The position numbers were made by a program, and so were the translations under genes. 64,000 nt of DNA, taken from the NCBI GenBank assembly GCA_010405405.1, contig MU004238.1:2102262-2166261 (forward strand). Direction: 5' to 3'. The stretch comes from Microthyrium microscopicum. Taxonomy: Eukaryota; Ascomycota; Dothideomycetes; Microthyriales; Microthyriaceae. Numbering within the stretch: the stretch's first letter is position 1; every line of letters starts with the position of its first letter. Below are positions 11,151 to 22,918 of the stretch, one piece after another. The notes under the pieces were generated by a model, which was not told the DNA's origin, ran no database searches, and was given only the letters and a program-made list of their open reading frames with translations.

Positions 11151-14079
11151 GTATAAGTTAAGGAGCGCGTTATAAAAGAATTAATAGACGTAGAGATAGA
11201 GGTAGAGAAAGATAATACCTAAGATAGAGAATTAGTATAATATTAGCCTATATAGATATAAAATAAAGTTACTTACGCTTATTAATAATAATATTCTTAT
11301 AGTATACTAAATACTTAACCTATTACCTTTCCTAAATAGAAAAGTAAGCCATAAGCTACTAGATATATTAACTAGTTTATTATTAAGCCTAATTATTACC
11401 TTTAATATTAGCTATTATTACAAGTTTGCTAATATGCTTACTAGAGGCTTTCTCTTTAGTGTATATAATATAGGTAATATAACGCCCTATATTAAAGTTA
11501 AAGTTAAAGCTAAAGATATTAAAGAGAAGAATATAGGTATAGATAACCTAGAAGTAGTAGATAGGATTAAATCTTAAAAGATTTATAGTATAGATAGATA
11601 GCACTTAGTAGCTAGCGTACTCTTTAGTTAATTTAATAAGGTAGCTAAATCTATAAGTCTATAGTTAGTAAATATACTATACTAATCTTAATAATATTAG
11701 TATACTAATCCTAGTAAATAGTATAAAGGCTTATATATATACAATACTAGCTAGCTTAGACTACTTAGAAAGTAGACTAAGAGTTAAACTAAGGGTTAAA
11801 TTATAACCTAAATTAAGAGTTAAACTAGGCAATCTAAGTACTTAATTAAGACCCTATATTACTATATATAGTAAAAGAAGATCTAGTAGTATAGTAGGAA
11901 GCACAAGAGAAGAAGTAAGCATTATTATTATAATAAATAAAAGCTAAGATGTTATTAATATTAGCTATTATACTATAAGAATAATAAAAGAAAAGTATAT
12001 AAGCATATAAAGAAATATATAATATAAGGTTAGTAGGATTAAAGGAGGTAGGTAAGTAAATAAATAGTAAGTAAAGAAGGAGTATAAGAACATAGAAAGA
12101 GATATATAATAAGAGGTTAGCAAGATTAAGGAAGATAAAAATACTAACTCTCTAGTTCTTTAGGGGCGATAGTTATACTACTATAAAGACTAGTAATATC
12201 TAGTCTTTTTATTATAACTCTACTACTACTAGATTTACTAGTTAACTATATAAAATCGCACAAAGTTAAGCTATTAAAGAAAGCATAACTAGGTGCTAAA
12301 TTCTAGTAGGCAATTATAGCCTTATTAGCTACTATCTTAGCGCTAGAATCTATAGCTAGGATATATATAGCAGTCTTATATACTAGATTAGTAAAGAAAG
12401 CTAAAAACATTAATCTATAGTTATAATATATATATTAAGTATATATAGCTTACTTTTAAGGTATCGCTAAGCTAGTAGCTTTAAGTTTTTAATATTAATA
12501 TACTTATCTATAAATTTAAAAACTTTAAAAAAATTTATAGGAGTATAATTTTACTATAATTAGGCTATTAGGCTAGCTAAAGACTCTAGAGAAGAAATAA
12601 ATAGTCTAGGATGTTAACTAAGATAGTTAGTTATATAGATCTACATTATATATATATTAGTAAATTTTATATATAATAGTAAGTAATAGATTAAAGTTAG
12701 AAGCAAGGTATAATAAATAACTAAAAGATTAAAGCTATAGTATACTATGCTATAAAATAATATAGCATAATAGCATAGAATAGAATAAAGAGACATAAAG
12801 ATATAAATATATAATAATATTAAGAGTTTATGATAGATATATTTACTTATATTTATATTTTTATAGGTAGCATTACTAAAACTATATATATTTAAGTCCT
12901 AGAGCTAGGCTACTTAGGCTTAAGGAAGGTTTTTAAGGCTATATTTCTTAGATAGCTAAAGTTCTTTAAAAACTTTATTTTTAAATATTTTATTTGTATA
13001 TATAAGCGTATAAAAACGTATTTAATAGGCTAAAAGTTTTATTTTATGGGCTATCTTATCTATAGAGTTAATCTATATACTATAATTAGCTTACTATTAC
13101 TTAAACTTATACTACTATCTATATAATACTTTATTTTAGTAAATATTAACTATTAACTAGCTATATATACTCTCTATAACGAAAGATAGCATTATAGGTA
13201 GTAAACATAGTTAGTAAGTTAATAGTTACTAAAGCAAAGTATTATATAGATAGGTAGATAGATTAATAGTCTAGATATAGCTTACTTTTAGTATAATTAT
13301 AGTATTAGCGTTATCTATGCTACTAGTAGTACCTAGGTAAGTATACTTCTTTACTTACTCTTCTTTAAAAGTAGTAAGAGTAGCTAATTGTTTCTTATTA
13401 GTCTAGTAAGGGATTAGGGCGCTAAGTATAATATAGAGTTTTTCTTTATGAGCCTATATAATATATTAGATAAATACGCTAGTATTAATTATATACTTAG
13501 AAGATTATAATAGTTATAGTATATAGTAAGAACATTAAAGCATAAGTAGAATAATGTATAAGAGTCTTAAGCAAGATATAGTAATAATTAATATATATAT
13601 AGTAGTAGAGTAGAAAAAGATAATTATAATAGCATATATATATAAATAATTTAAAATATAAGTAGATATATAAATATAGATATAATTTACTTAATTTAAA
13701 CTTAAACTATATAACTTACTTTTACCTAATTAACCTTAAGAAAGGCTACGAAAAGAGCTAGATTAAGCTTAATATTATTACTAACTTCTCTAAAGCCTAA
13801 TATAGTAAAGAAAACGTAAAAAAAAGGGTAGTAAAAATAGGAATTTAATAACGCGTAAAATAAGGTAGTAGGAGTATATAGGCAGTATAAGACAAAATTG
13901 TATTTATTATCGTAATTACTTTAAAATCTATATCTATAGTTTTAACCTTTAGAGTTAAGGTTATTGCTAGCTAATATTATAATATACGTTTATAAGTACT
14001 AAGTAGTTATGATTAGTTAAGGTTAGCTAATATAAACTACTAACTATATATAGCCTTTAATTAACTAATAATACAATGC

Positions 14080-14167
14080 TAAACGTTTATTTGTATGTAA
14101 ACGTTTATCTCTCTTAAACGTTTATAAATCTTACGGTTCATAAACCACAATTTCTTATAAACGTTTA
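14080..14167. repeat. Right subterminal palindromes TAAACGTTTA (4 copies)
   Basis: Perfect copies lie at 14080-14089, 14098-14107, 14115-14124 and 14158-14167, within 200 bp of the right inverted repeat. They mirror the two copies at the left end. Their conservation inside heavily mutated DNA is notable, although the motif contains no CpA or TpG, which would shield it from RIP. Confidence 0.65.
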
Positions 14168-14261
14168 CAAACGCAAACACTTATAAATATCCACGTTTAC
14201 TCGATTTTACCGTTGACTAACAGAACTATCGTAACAACCGTTGATGAACCACCATCTAGTT

Positions 14262-14280
14262 CCATAGACCGCCGCTAATG
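14262..14280 (-). repeat. Right terminal inverted repeat
   Basis: Exact reverse complement of 3335-3353. The inner block with aaccaccat and aaccgtt at about 14234-14256 mirrors the left side. Unique-looking DNA resumes at 14281. Confidence 0.85.
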
Positions 14281-14488
14281 TGGTTCAGAGGTTGTATGTA
14301 CCAATTTTCCGTGCTACTTTCGAAGCACCTCTAATATCAAAGAGATACCATTTCGAATGTCTTTCCAATCAGAATCTCTCATAATAGTAATTATTCTATT
14401 TTGCGTCTACATAACACCATATATTCGCATCAAATATCGCTATACGCTAATCTCAACGCTCAACAAATTAGAGTAATCAACAACCAAA

Positions 14489-16380
14489 TCAAGCCACAAC
14501 ATCTTTGCGACCATCTACCTCTCTCAAATACTGTCTCGCCACAGGAACTTGGAAATGCTTGCGTCCACTAATCGCATAATGGAGCATAGATCCAACAATG
14601 ACCAATCCCAATAGTGGTCCTGCATAGTTCATGTTCTGTGCTGTCACTGGCAAGAATTGTGGGAATGGCATCCAGGTAATAATATAGAAAAGGTAACACA
14701 GCGAAAGAATATTGCAAGGGATTCCCCATTTGCCTAGGCTGAAAGGTCCATATTCGGGCCTTGCTCCGTGTCCTAGTTTGCGGATGAGAATGAAGAGGAT
14801 GGGTAGCACGTAGGATACGGCGAGACCCAGAGCTTGAAGGGAGATGATGGCGTTGAAGGCGGTGGAGGAACCGATGTAGATCAGAGAGAGGAGGAAACTG
14901 ATCACACCAACGAGGATGAGAGCGTTGACTGGGAGTCTAAGAGTTGGGTGAAGCTGTGGAAAGGTTAGTGAAGCACTGGCAGAGCGACTATAGACTTACG
15001 TAGGCAAAGTGGCGGGAGAATGGGAGCCCCTGGTCCTTTGCGAACACCCAGATCAGTCGCGAAACTGAAGCGAAAGCATTGAATAATGCGCCAAAAAGGA
15101 CGAGAGCGGGCATGACCACGAGGAAGTTGGTGGCTGATTTGGAGCCGGTTGCTTCGTAAAAAACTTCGATTAGAGGAAGTGCAGTTGGCGTAGACATGAC
15201 CTTGGTAACGTCGCCGATGCAGTAAAGAACAGTAAGAACAAATGCGAAGAGCATGATAGAATTGCTGACAGCAGCAATGATCATACTTCTTGGCACTCTA
15301 GTCTCGACTTTTTTAACTTCGTCACCTATAGCGGGTTAGTTATTTGAACGTGGAAAGCGATCCGAGAAAACAAACTCATGTGAAGAGCTCCATCGAAGCC
15401 TAAAAAACTGGTTAGCTATTGATTGCAAAACTTCTTAGTAGTTCTTACCGAGTACAGAAAAGCTGATGGTCAAAAGTCCAAGTCCCCAGGCCACCCCTTT
15501 GTTTTCCCAACCACTTTGATCATTCGTGAGCGTGTTCCATACGTAGTCGTTGGTCGATCTCCTGGCCAAGGCAGCCAAAACGATGATGGAGACCAAGAAG
15601 AAGAGCACATGGAATATGCCGCCTACAGTCTCAAGTACGTTGAGTAGCTGTTTAAAGTAAAGATTGAATACGAATGGAACGATGATGAGTCCCCACATGA
15701 TCAATGTGGTGTGCCAGCCTTTTGGTGAATAGCCATCATAGTTGAAGATGGCAAGACTGGTGATGATGTTGGAAATGATTGCTGGAGGCCCAGCAGCGGC
15801 TATTATCCATGCGAAGATGGTGATCCAACCTGGTCATCTGTTAGTCTAGAGTTCTGCAAAATGCTTTCAAGCTGGTAGAGATACCTTGCAGCAGTCCAAA
15901 AAATCTAGGAGCAAAAGGCGCGAATCTTGCCGACCATCGATATTGAGCTCCTACTGATGGATCCCTGGGGTGCGTTAGCAATACTCCAACGAGGCGATCG
16001 GAGATATTGTCCATACATTGAAGACAACTCTGCCAACGAGCAAGCGACAAAGGACGCGCCAAAGCCAACAAGTATGCACCCGTAGATCATTGATGAGGGA
16101 CCGCCATTGTACAGGGCGAACTGGAAGGTGACCGCGAAAGCCTCCCAACTACAAAGTACAATGAATGTGAAGTTGACAATCGCTGGTAGGTTGATATATC
16201 GCTATATGAGAAATTAGTCTTTGAATCTATGAAGATCACGACAAGCTTGGACCAGGATCAATTGCTTACCTCGAGCATCTGAGGAGCGCGAGCATCAACG
16301 ACGGCCTCATTCGAGGTTGCGACATTGCCATACTCCTTGTTAGGGAGCTCGTTATCGTTGGCCATGACAACGTCTTTCAT
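14489..16380 (-). CDS. APC-family amino-acid/choline-type permease
   Basis: Seven exons give a 523-aa integral membrane transporter: 16380..16270, 16201..16017, 15964..15885, 15829..15449, 15399..15376, 15325..15000 and 14953..14489. The introns are 46-69 bp, all GT..AG. Exon 5 is only 24 nt. Family hallmarks are the stretch LAELSSM-DPSVGAQYRWSA near the first third and FDGALHMSDEVKKVETRVPR in the middle, both typical of fungal GABA/choline/amino-acid permeases of the APC superfamily, which have about 12 membrane helices. The protein probably moves an amino acid, GABA or choline across the plasma or vacuolar membrane; the exact substrate cannot be read. The reading frame is intact throughout. 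The stop lies 209 bp from the TIR element. A second in-frame ATG at 16365 is an alternative start. Confidence 0.9.
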
Positions 16381-17852
16381 GGCTACTGTAGGAGGTAGTA
16401 CGGAGTACTGGACACCCGAAGTTGTAGATGAAGTCGCAGGATTTGGAGAAAACCGATGGAGCGGAACGGGGTGCGTGGTACGGACCTTTCAACTGGTAAC
16501 TCTGATCATCTCCCAGTCAAACAGACATGATTTGCGGCGGCTGGAAAGCGGGTTAATGTACTTTTGGTCGGCAAGGTATGGGCCTGATTTGAGAATTTAG
16601 CGGCGACAGGAAGCTCGTGCAGTAGCGCAACGCGTCTGACCAGCAAGACGAGATTTGGTGGGTGGAAGGAGGTTGAAGAAACGTTGGAGGTAACTCCTTA
16701 TGGCTCAAGCACCAGGGTCTCCCGTCGTGGCGTTCAAAAAGTGGGCCAGACCACGGCGTGATAAGCAATTCTTTTACGCGATTTTGAGTCGTTCGTTGGC
16801 CCACTGGTGAACCCAATTGAAAAAGGGTCTTTTTGATACTAGTATCTTAGGCTACTTGTCATATCCGCGTCTGTCAACGGGTCTCATTGTCGCGTCTGAA
16901 GATCTGGGGTTGTATCTGATATGGATTCATGGCGTATTCCTTCCGTAACTTCAAGGTTGTCAACGTTGGCCAGGAGTACAAAATCCTTTGTGAATCGAGA
17001 CGGAAATCTCCAGACTGGCCTCCAAAGAGGTCGGGCTGGTCAATTGTGGTTGGCTGCACAAGGGAGGAAGGTGGGCGTATTCATGCTTGCTTTGCATGGT
17101 TTTCCAGGATCCCTTGTTATCGGCTGGCAGACGGCACGCTGTCCCGTTGCTAGTTTCTCCCTTGCACTTGTTCTAGCCCAAGATTCGGGGTTGTTGTTCA
17201 GAAACACCAGTCCTAAATTCGTAAAACATCCCACAACCCAAAGAAAATGATAGGCTAAAAGTTCATAGCCGCGCGAGCCGCTTCCCGCTCAAGAACCAGA
17301 AGCTTTGACATTGATATATTCCCAGCAGGTGTGGAGTGGAGTTTCTTTGTCTCACCCAGAATCCAGGACCCTGGAGACTTTTAGCACTGATGCCAAGTGA
17401 TACTCATCAAGGACGTCGACATTACATCTGTCCTGTCTAATAATGTGCGGTCACTCTAGCAAGGTAAGAACAGTTGCTATTGAGTAATACTTTCAGGAAC
17501 CTTTTTCTTCAAAAGCACTTTAGACAGTCAAAATGCATCGACGCTATTATGGAAGCTACTCCAAGATCTAGATGCTAATATGACGGGGAAAAAAAGGGTC
17601 GACTAACTTAGCCACGGGTACTCGCGGCTGCTAAGCACCAAATCATACGTGCCTCTATTTGAGCCTCAAGTATTATCCGGATCTTGGTATCATTGATGAA
17701 TCGGCCTTTACTTGGTCCATGGTTTTTACAATTGTCCGGAGCGATGATATAGATTTAGAGCCTCAGTTCCATTGACTACGTAACTCTTAATGACCATGGC
17801 CAAGGAAGCTCATATAATATTGCCCGAGTCGTGCATTTCATTCATTTCTACA
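16381..17852. other. Intergenic region, permease promoter side
   Basis: About 1.5 kb of normal base composition. ORFs of 60-109 codons occur on both strands, but none resembles a known protein or is supported by splice signals. I see no RNA gene or repeat. Confidence 0.6.
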
Positions 17853-18880
17853 TCATGTATCTCGTTTCGCAGCCATCATCGCCCGATAGCCTTTAATAAT
17901 ATCCTGTCTCGTCTGTCCCAACTGCTCACGACGCCGTAGACTACCAGCATCTTTCGGTATATCCACAATCTTCGAGCCTTTGAAAATCTCTCGAGGCAGC
18001 TTTCCGAATTTTGGAGGAGCCTTTGCAACATCGAATATGCCTTTGGAATCATCCCTTTGGTTCTTGAGTACTGCCCAAGGATCATCATCCTTCTCGTCAA
18101 TTTCTCCAATCAGCTTGCCCTTTTTCTTCTTCGAGCCCTTTCCACCAAGCTTGCCCACTGTCATCATGATTTGCCGAGTATCTTTGTCCAGACTCGCCAT
18201 CTGCTCTTCTAGCTCTTCCTCGGCTATTTCTCGTTCTTCTTCTTCCTTCTCTTTAATCCGTGCTTCATCTTTCCGCCAACCATCTTGTAGTTTCCGTAGT
18301 TTCTTCTCGTGCTTCGTCCGTCGTTCTTGTACGCCGTCTACCTTTTTGCCCTTGGTAGATAGACCCGCTATGGGCAAAGCTTGATCTACGCGAATCGCAA
18401 AGTCACCCAGCCTCTCGCCTGGCTGTATTGTAAGCGGCGCAGTTTCGGTGACATGCTCGACAGCGGTCGGGACTACAGGTGTCTCCGCTTCCGCCTCCGG
18501 CTCTGTCTGTCGCTTTCTCTTCTTGCCCTTTGCTGGCCGGTCGCCATTATCCAGTCTGTGAGAAAGAGGTTTGCCGGTCTTTTGGAGGTTGAGGAGTCGC
18601 TTGAAGGCTCGCGGGGTATCATCGCCCTTGTAGTTCGTAATGGCCGGAGTTTCACTCTTCGAGCTTGGTCTAGTGTTTCTCTGTTGCCCTTTTTGTTGTC
18701 CTTTCTGCTGCACATTCTTTGCGTCCTTCTGGGTGTCGCGAACGGGTAGAGGCTTCGCTTTGCTGGTGGGAGGGAGATCGTAGCTACAATGATGTTAAAC
18801 TAGTCCAAGTTGCAATATTTTGATAACACATACTGATTCGCTGTGTTGTCTTGCGCTCTGCGCTTGTGTTTGTGAGGCAT
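17853..18880 (-). CDS. CCDC137-like nucleolar basic coiled-coil protein
   Basis: Exon 1 (18880..18834) and exon 2 (18783..17853) flank a 50-bp intron; the product is 325 aa. It begins MPHKHKRRAQDN and continues YDLPPTSKAKPLPV, a start typical of a conserved family of fungal basic proteins. Low-complexity basic stretches (KGKKRKR, GSKKKKGK) look like nucleolar or nuclear localisation signals. A charged coiled coil (about 180-220) is rich in E and K. The C-terminus (PPKFGKLP..LRRREQLGQTRQDIIKGYRAM) resembles the end of human CCDC137, where a PxKFGEV-like segment and an RERAVQAYRxLK segment follow each other. The function is probably in ribosome biogenesis or nucleolar chromatin. The assignment is by resemblance from memory and could be wrong at family level; that the gene is real is much surer. 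Confidence 0.75.
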
Positions 18881-20159
18881 TCTGACGTTCGGCAAATGTT
18901 AGTGGGATATTTTGTTGCCTCCGCCAGAAAAAATCTGGTCGTTGAAGGGACCAAAAAAGTGGGTGGATATGGCTGCCCGAACTGGACTAGCACCTGGATT
19001 TCCCCAACTCCATCTCATCTCTTCCTGAAGAGCCTCATCATTGGGACAACAACTTCAGATTATCTTGAACAAAAATCACGCCTCAATTTGAAGATGATGT
19101 GGCTGGTGTGTAACTAGGACTCTGTGCGACTCAAGCGTCTTATCTCTATTCCTCAAAAGGTCGAATTGAGGTAGCCAGAGCATGGCTAGAGATATCTCGT
19201 TCTGGTCCAAAATTATCATCAATCCGCGACCCTTTCTTGGATCATTATCTCTAGGTCTCGCACTCATATCTACGACACCTATAGATCTCTAACTGGCTTT
19301 CTTCTAAGCATTCTCAGCTCCATGCCCGAATAAGATAACGTCGTGACCCTTTGCATTTTCGGGCCCTTTCCCACCGTAACCCTCTTTCCATATTGTTATT
19401 GCAACAAGTAATTGCGTTTGACAAAAGCAGGGAAATTACTACACGTGATGCCAACAAGATCCTATTGCCAGATTGATGGAAGGATTTTCCTATCATGAGG
19501 ACTTTGAGAGGACATATGTAGAAGTGAATACATGGTAGTCTCTAGTGTCTCCATTCGCTGAAATTTTGAAACTTCAACTGCATTGTGGTCACATACTTTG
19601 GGAATAAGAGTAACCTCTCAAAGTGCTTGTTGCAATCTTTTGTCACGACTCACGGACATCTCAAGATCACTTCGCGCTTTCTATATGTTAACAATGTGGG
19701 TTGGGCCTTCCATTTTGTCATGGACCACGATCATGGGCGTGCCTTCTCCGAGGAGTCAGTAGCAAGCGCTCCTGTCGACACCCAAACGCACTGCTGCCTA
19801 ACTCAAAGCTCAATATTTCGTTCAAAACTCAATTCTATCCTTGTCTTCTCGTCACCAGTGTCAACGCAAGCCACGAGGTTCACTAGCTGACCAGAGATTG
19901 CGCTCATCGCCAGTGCCAGGAATTGTTGCACCAAATCGAAGCCTACAGGCTCAGTTCCGCAATTGTCCTGCCTATTTACTGGTTGGACTTCGTAACAGTC
20001 ACTTTGTCGCAGGCAGAAACTAACCATTTCACACCGTCACATCATATTTTGAAGGTAGGAGGATATTCCGCTTGCGCAGCAGAGTATACTACAATCTAGC
20101 AAAGTGGTTCCTTAGCTTAATTTCAGCCCATTCGATACTGACCTTCTTACAGATTCAAT
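18881..20159. other. Divergent intergenic region between CCDC137-like and BTB genes
   Basis: About 1.3 kb between two divergently transcribed genes, so it should carry both promoters. No convincing ORF, RNA gene or repeat was seen. Confidence 0.6.
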
Positions 20160-21126
20160 ATGGGTGATGACGATGCAGAATTCGAGTTCTGGGACCGCCT
20201 GGGGAACGAGTTCTACTCGGAAGAATTCAGCGATGTCACCATTACCTGCGACACCAAGACTTGGAAACTGCACAGAGTAATTCTTTGTCAGCATTCACCC
20301 TGGTTCAGAGCAGCACTGAGTGGTGCCTATTTCAAGGTATGCAAGCACCGATAGGTGTGCTCGGTTTTATTGCTCAAGTTTGACAACTTTCAGGAAGCTC
20401 AATCTCAACAGATCTCTCTGCATGACGAAGACCCGCGGATCCTTGAGCCAGTGCTGAAGTGGATGTATAGTAACCAGCCAGTTCCAGACACTCTTGAAGG
20501 GTTTCCCAACCCTTATGTTCTCTTGCTGGAGCAATTTCGTGTTGCCGATTTCTTTCAAATGCCTTACCTCCAAAATGTAATCAAAGGCATGATAGTCAAC
20601 GGATTCAAGAGTGATTTCAAGGGCAAGGCTGATGTCTATCCCGACTTGACAAACGGTGTGGAGTCTTCTGCCGTTTCCCAATTTGTCGAAGGTCTTAAAC
20701 ATGCTTGCGATATTTTCGGAGCTGACAAGGAAAGCAAACTTTTCACTTGCTTGATCGAGTGTTGTCTTCGGATATTCCCTTTGCTTATGATCTCTACCTC
20801 ATACGGAGACTTGATCTCGTCAGACAATGGACACGTCTTTCTCGGATCGCGAGTAATGGCAAATTACTGTTTCGGGATTGTGCACAAGCAAAGCAAGTAT
20901 ATTCCGCTGCAATGGATCGTATGGTGATATCCAGCTAACAAAAGTAGAGTATTGCTTTGAGATACGGAAGTCATGCTGGGGCTGCAGCGAACCAGAAGAT
21001 AAGAACAAGTTTGCCGTTCCTTGCACTTTTGCTACAATGCAGTTCTGTGCTTCATGTGCAGAGCGCGCCATTTTGCCCATGTCGAAATTGCTTCTGAAAT
21101 ATTATGTCTTACAGGCGAAAAGTTGA
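20160..21126 (+). CDS. BTB/POZ-domain protein with paired CxxC tail (copy 1)
   Basis: Exons: 20160..20336, 20394..20892 and about 20945..21126, giving about 285 aa. The BTB fold occupies roughly residues 20-95 (FSDVTITCDTKTWKLHRVIL, then SPWFRAALSGAYFK). A C-terminal CWGC and a following FCASC form two CxxC pairs spaced like a zinc-binding site. The first intron (57 bp, phase 0) interrupts the BTB domain exactly where it does in copy 2. To join the BTB body to the CxxC tail, a second intron is needed; the best solution uses a GC donor (a|gcaagt at 20893) and an acceptor at 20944 or 20947. Without it the protein stops at 20927 and loses the tail. Fungal BTB proteins of this size are often orphan adaptors; a CUL3 link is possible but unproven. 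Confidence 0.75.
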
Positions 21127-21930
21127 ACTTTCAGACTCTCGGCCACCAAGCGATAGACTGCTCGTGATTCGAAAGGTTGACCGAGGAGGCTTCAATAACA
21201 AGCAGGACAAAACTAAGTAGTTCGAATGCCAATCATACTTGAAATCATCTCTGACCCAACACTGAGCCCATGCCACAATGACTCTTAAATAGAACATAAG
21301 ATATATACGCTTCTATAAGAAAGTCGGACACTTCTCTGATCCTACGCTACTGAAAACGATTGCGATACTGTGAATAACTCAATTCCCCTCTAGGTCATAG
21401 GAGATATCAAAAGGTACTAGCAGTCGACGTTGACAGCTCGAGTTTATGACCTCCCACATTCTTTCTTGGTTCAATTGTGTCCAGTGAGCTCAACTCAAAG
21501 CACACTTCGAAATCAAGTCTTGAGTCTCATAAAATTACTGTAGCCGGAAACGCTGGCTGAGTAACACAGTTCTTAAGCTAAGGTGCTTTTTCTGCTCATT
21601 CAGCTTTGCAATGAATTGCTAGTTTTGGCAAGTATGCTCAGAAGATGAAGAGCTAAAGTCCAGCTTCTGTCCTCGAGCCACCAAGTCTTAGACTACTCTT
21701 CTAGGAAGCGTGCCTCACTCAAACAAATGTTGTCCGTCAGTGCTTCATCTGTGAACTAGAAAGCATATCGAAACTTCACTGATACCTACAATTTCAACTT
21801 CCAGTTAAGCGACTTCAGCTGCCAGAGACGACATATAGTCTCGCTTTCGCCAGAACATGTCCTCCTTGTTTCTTTTACACACATACTACTAGATACCTCG
21901 TGTTACTCCATCTGACCGGTATCAAACAAA
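21127..21930. other. Intergenic spacer between BTB paralogues
   Basis: About 0.8 kb; it should include the terminator of copy 1 and the promoter of copy 2. A pyrimidine-rich stretch precedes the copy 2 start. Nothing else is recognised. Confidence 0.55.
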
Positions 21931-22918
21931 ATGTCCGCCCCAGACCCTGACACCGTCCAGCTTCCTCACAGCTTTTCAGAAGTACTGAAAGTTCACTTTG
22001 ATGACGGCCAATTCAGTGACGTTGTCGTCAAATGTGGCTCGTCTACTTGGAAGCTCCATCAAGTCATCCTATGTTCATATTCTCCTTGGTTCAAGGCGGC
22101 TTGCACTGGTGCTTTCTTGGTACGTACTTGTCTCTCTTTGGTTCAAGGAGCGTTTGCTCACCAAGTGGCAGGAATCACATACGAAGGAAATCGTTATCCA
22201 CGATGAAAACCCGATTGCTCTAGAAGCAGTGCTGAAGTCATTGTACGGTCTCGAAATTCACGCCAAACTGCCGGGTTCAGACAACGACTTCCTGAATCTG
22301 ATTGAGCAGTATCGTATTGCAAACTTCCTTCAGCTCAACAAACTAGAAAAGGGACTTTTAGACCTTTTCATGACGGTATTCACACGTTCTGTTCGAGCAG
22401 CAGCAGAGCATTCCATCCGCCACTGCAATCAAGTAGAGTTCAGCATCTATCCGGAAGTCGAAGACGATAGCCAACTTGACTCTCACCTGATCCTCGCATT
22501 CTGCGAAGCCTTGAGCTGTGCTTGCCTCAATTTTGGAGCCGATCAAGACAACAAGCTTTTCGACATCCTCATCAGCGCTAGTATGTCAATACTCCCGTTC
22601 TTGATGGTATGCAAGCGCTGGGCAGAGCTATGCATGCATAGAGACACAGGTGTTTTCTGTGCACGAGTGATGGCAGTCGGCTATCAGGACTTGGCGAGTG
22701 ATTGCGCACTTGATACCACATACAGAACAGCTTGCTGGGGCTGCGAAACTCTCTTTTTTCCTCAAGGCGAAGATAGATTGGTCTTCCAGGGTCTCAATAT
22801 GATCATGTTCTGCTCTTCATGCTATGAAGTCGTTGCAAAAGGAAGCCTATCATTGCTGTGGAAGCGCTCGGGAACGAAATGGAGTGCTGACGATGAGGAA
22901 GAACCCACCCCAAAATGA
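21931..22918 (+). CDS. BTB/POZ-domain protein with paired CxxC tail (copy 2)
   Basis: Exon 1 is 21931..22119 and exon 2 is 22172..22918, with a 52-bp GT..AG intron at the same place and phase as in copy 1; the product is 311 aa. The BTB core reads FSDVVVKCGSSTWKLHQVIL then SPWFKAACTGAFL. The middle shows a conserved YRIANFLQLNKLEKG helix (copy 1: FRVADFFQMPYLQNV) and NFGADQDNKLF (copy 1: IFGADKESKLF). The tail carries CWGC and FCSSC pairs and ends with an acidic segment (DDEEEPTPK). The pair is a tandem duplication in the same orientation, clearly diverged, so it is not recent. Function is unknown; the shared tail suggests a metal-stabilised module specific to this family. Confidence 0.85.

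Larger units (their letters stand above)
3335..14280. mobile_element. Decayed 10.9-kb DNA transposon with terminal inverted repeats, RIP-mutated
   Basis: A 19-bp sequence (cattagcggcggtctatgg) at 3335-3353 recurs as its exact reverse complement at 14262-14280. Homology continues inward more loosely: tggtggtt then aacggtt at both ends. Palindromic TAAACGTTTA motifs cluster near each end. Everything between is extremely AT-rich and TA-rich. In one hand-counted line (4501-4560) TpA/ApT is 13/9 and (CpA+TpG)/(ApC+GpT) is 2/5, both in the RIP direction. Decayed reading frames occur on both strands, so the element may have carried several genes or contain nested insertions. No clear target-site duplication was found; TG or TA flanks are possible but not discriminating. 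The superfamily is unassigned. Its insertion separates the P450 from the permease, both minus-strand genes that would otherwise be neighbours. Confidence 0.75.

Noticed and set aside
3335-14280. A Starship-type giant element
   Set aside because: It is short for that class, and I could not identify a DUF3435 tyrosine recombinase at either end; the possibility is left to a masked translated search.
16921-17250. A 109-codon plus-strand ORF between the permease and the CCDC137-like gene
   Set aside because: No family resemblance, several overlapping ORFs on both strands, and no splice or promoter support.
20893-20944. An intron with a GT donor at 20897 in the first BTB gene
   Set aside because: It leads to an immediate stop and does not restore the tail shared with the paralogue.
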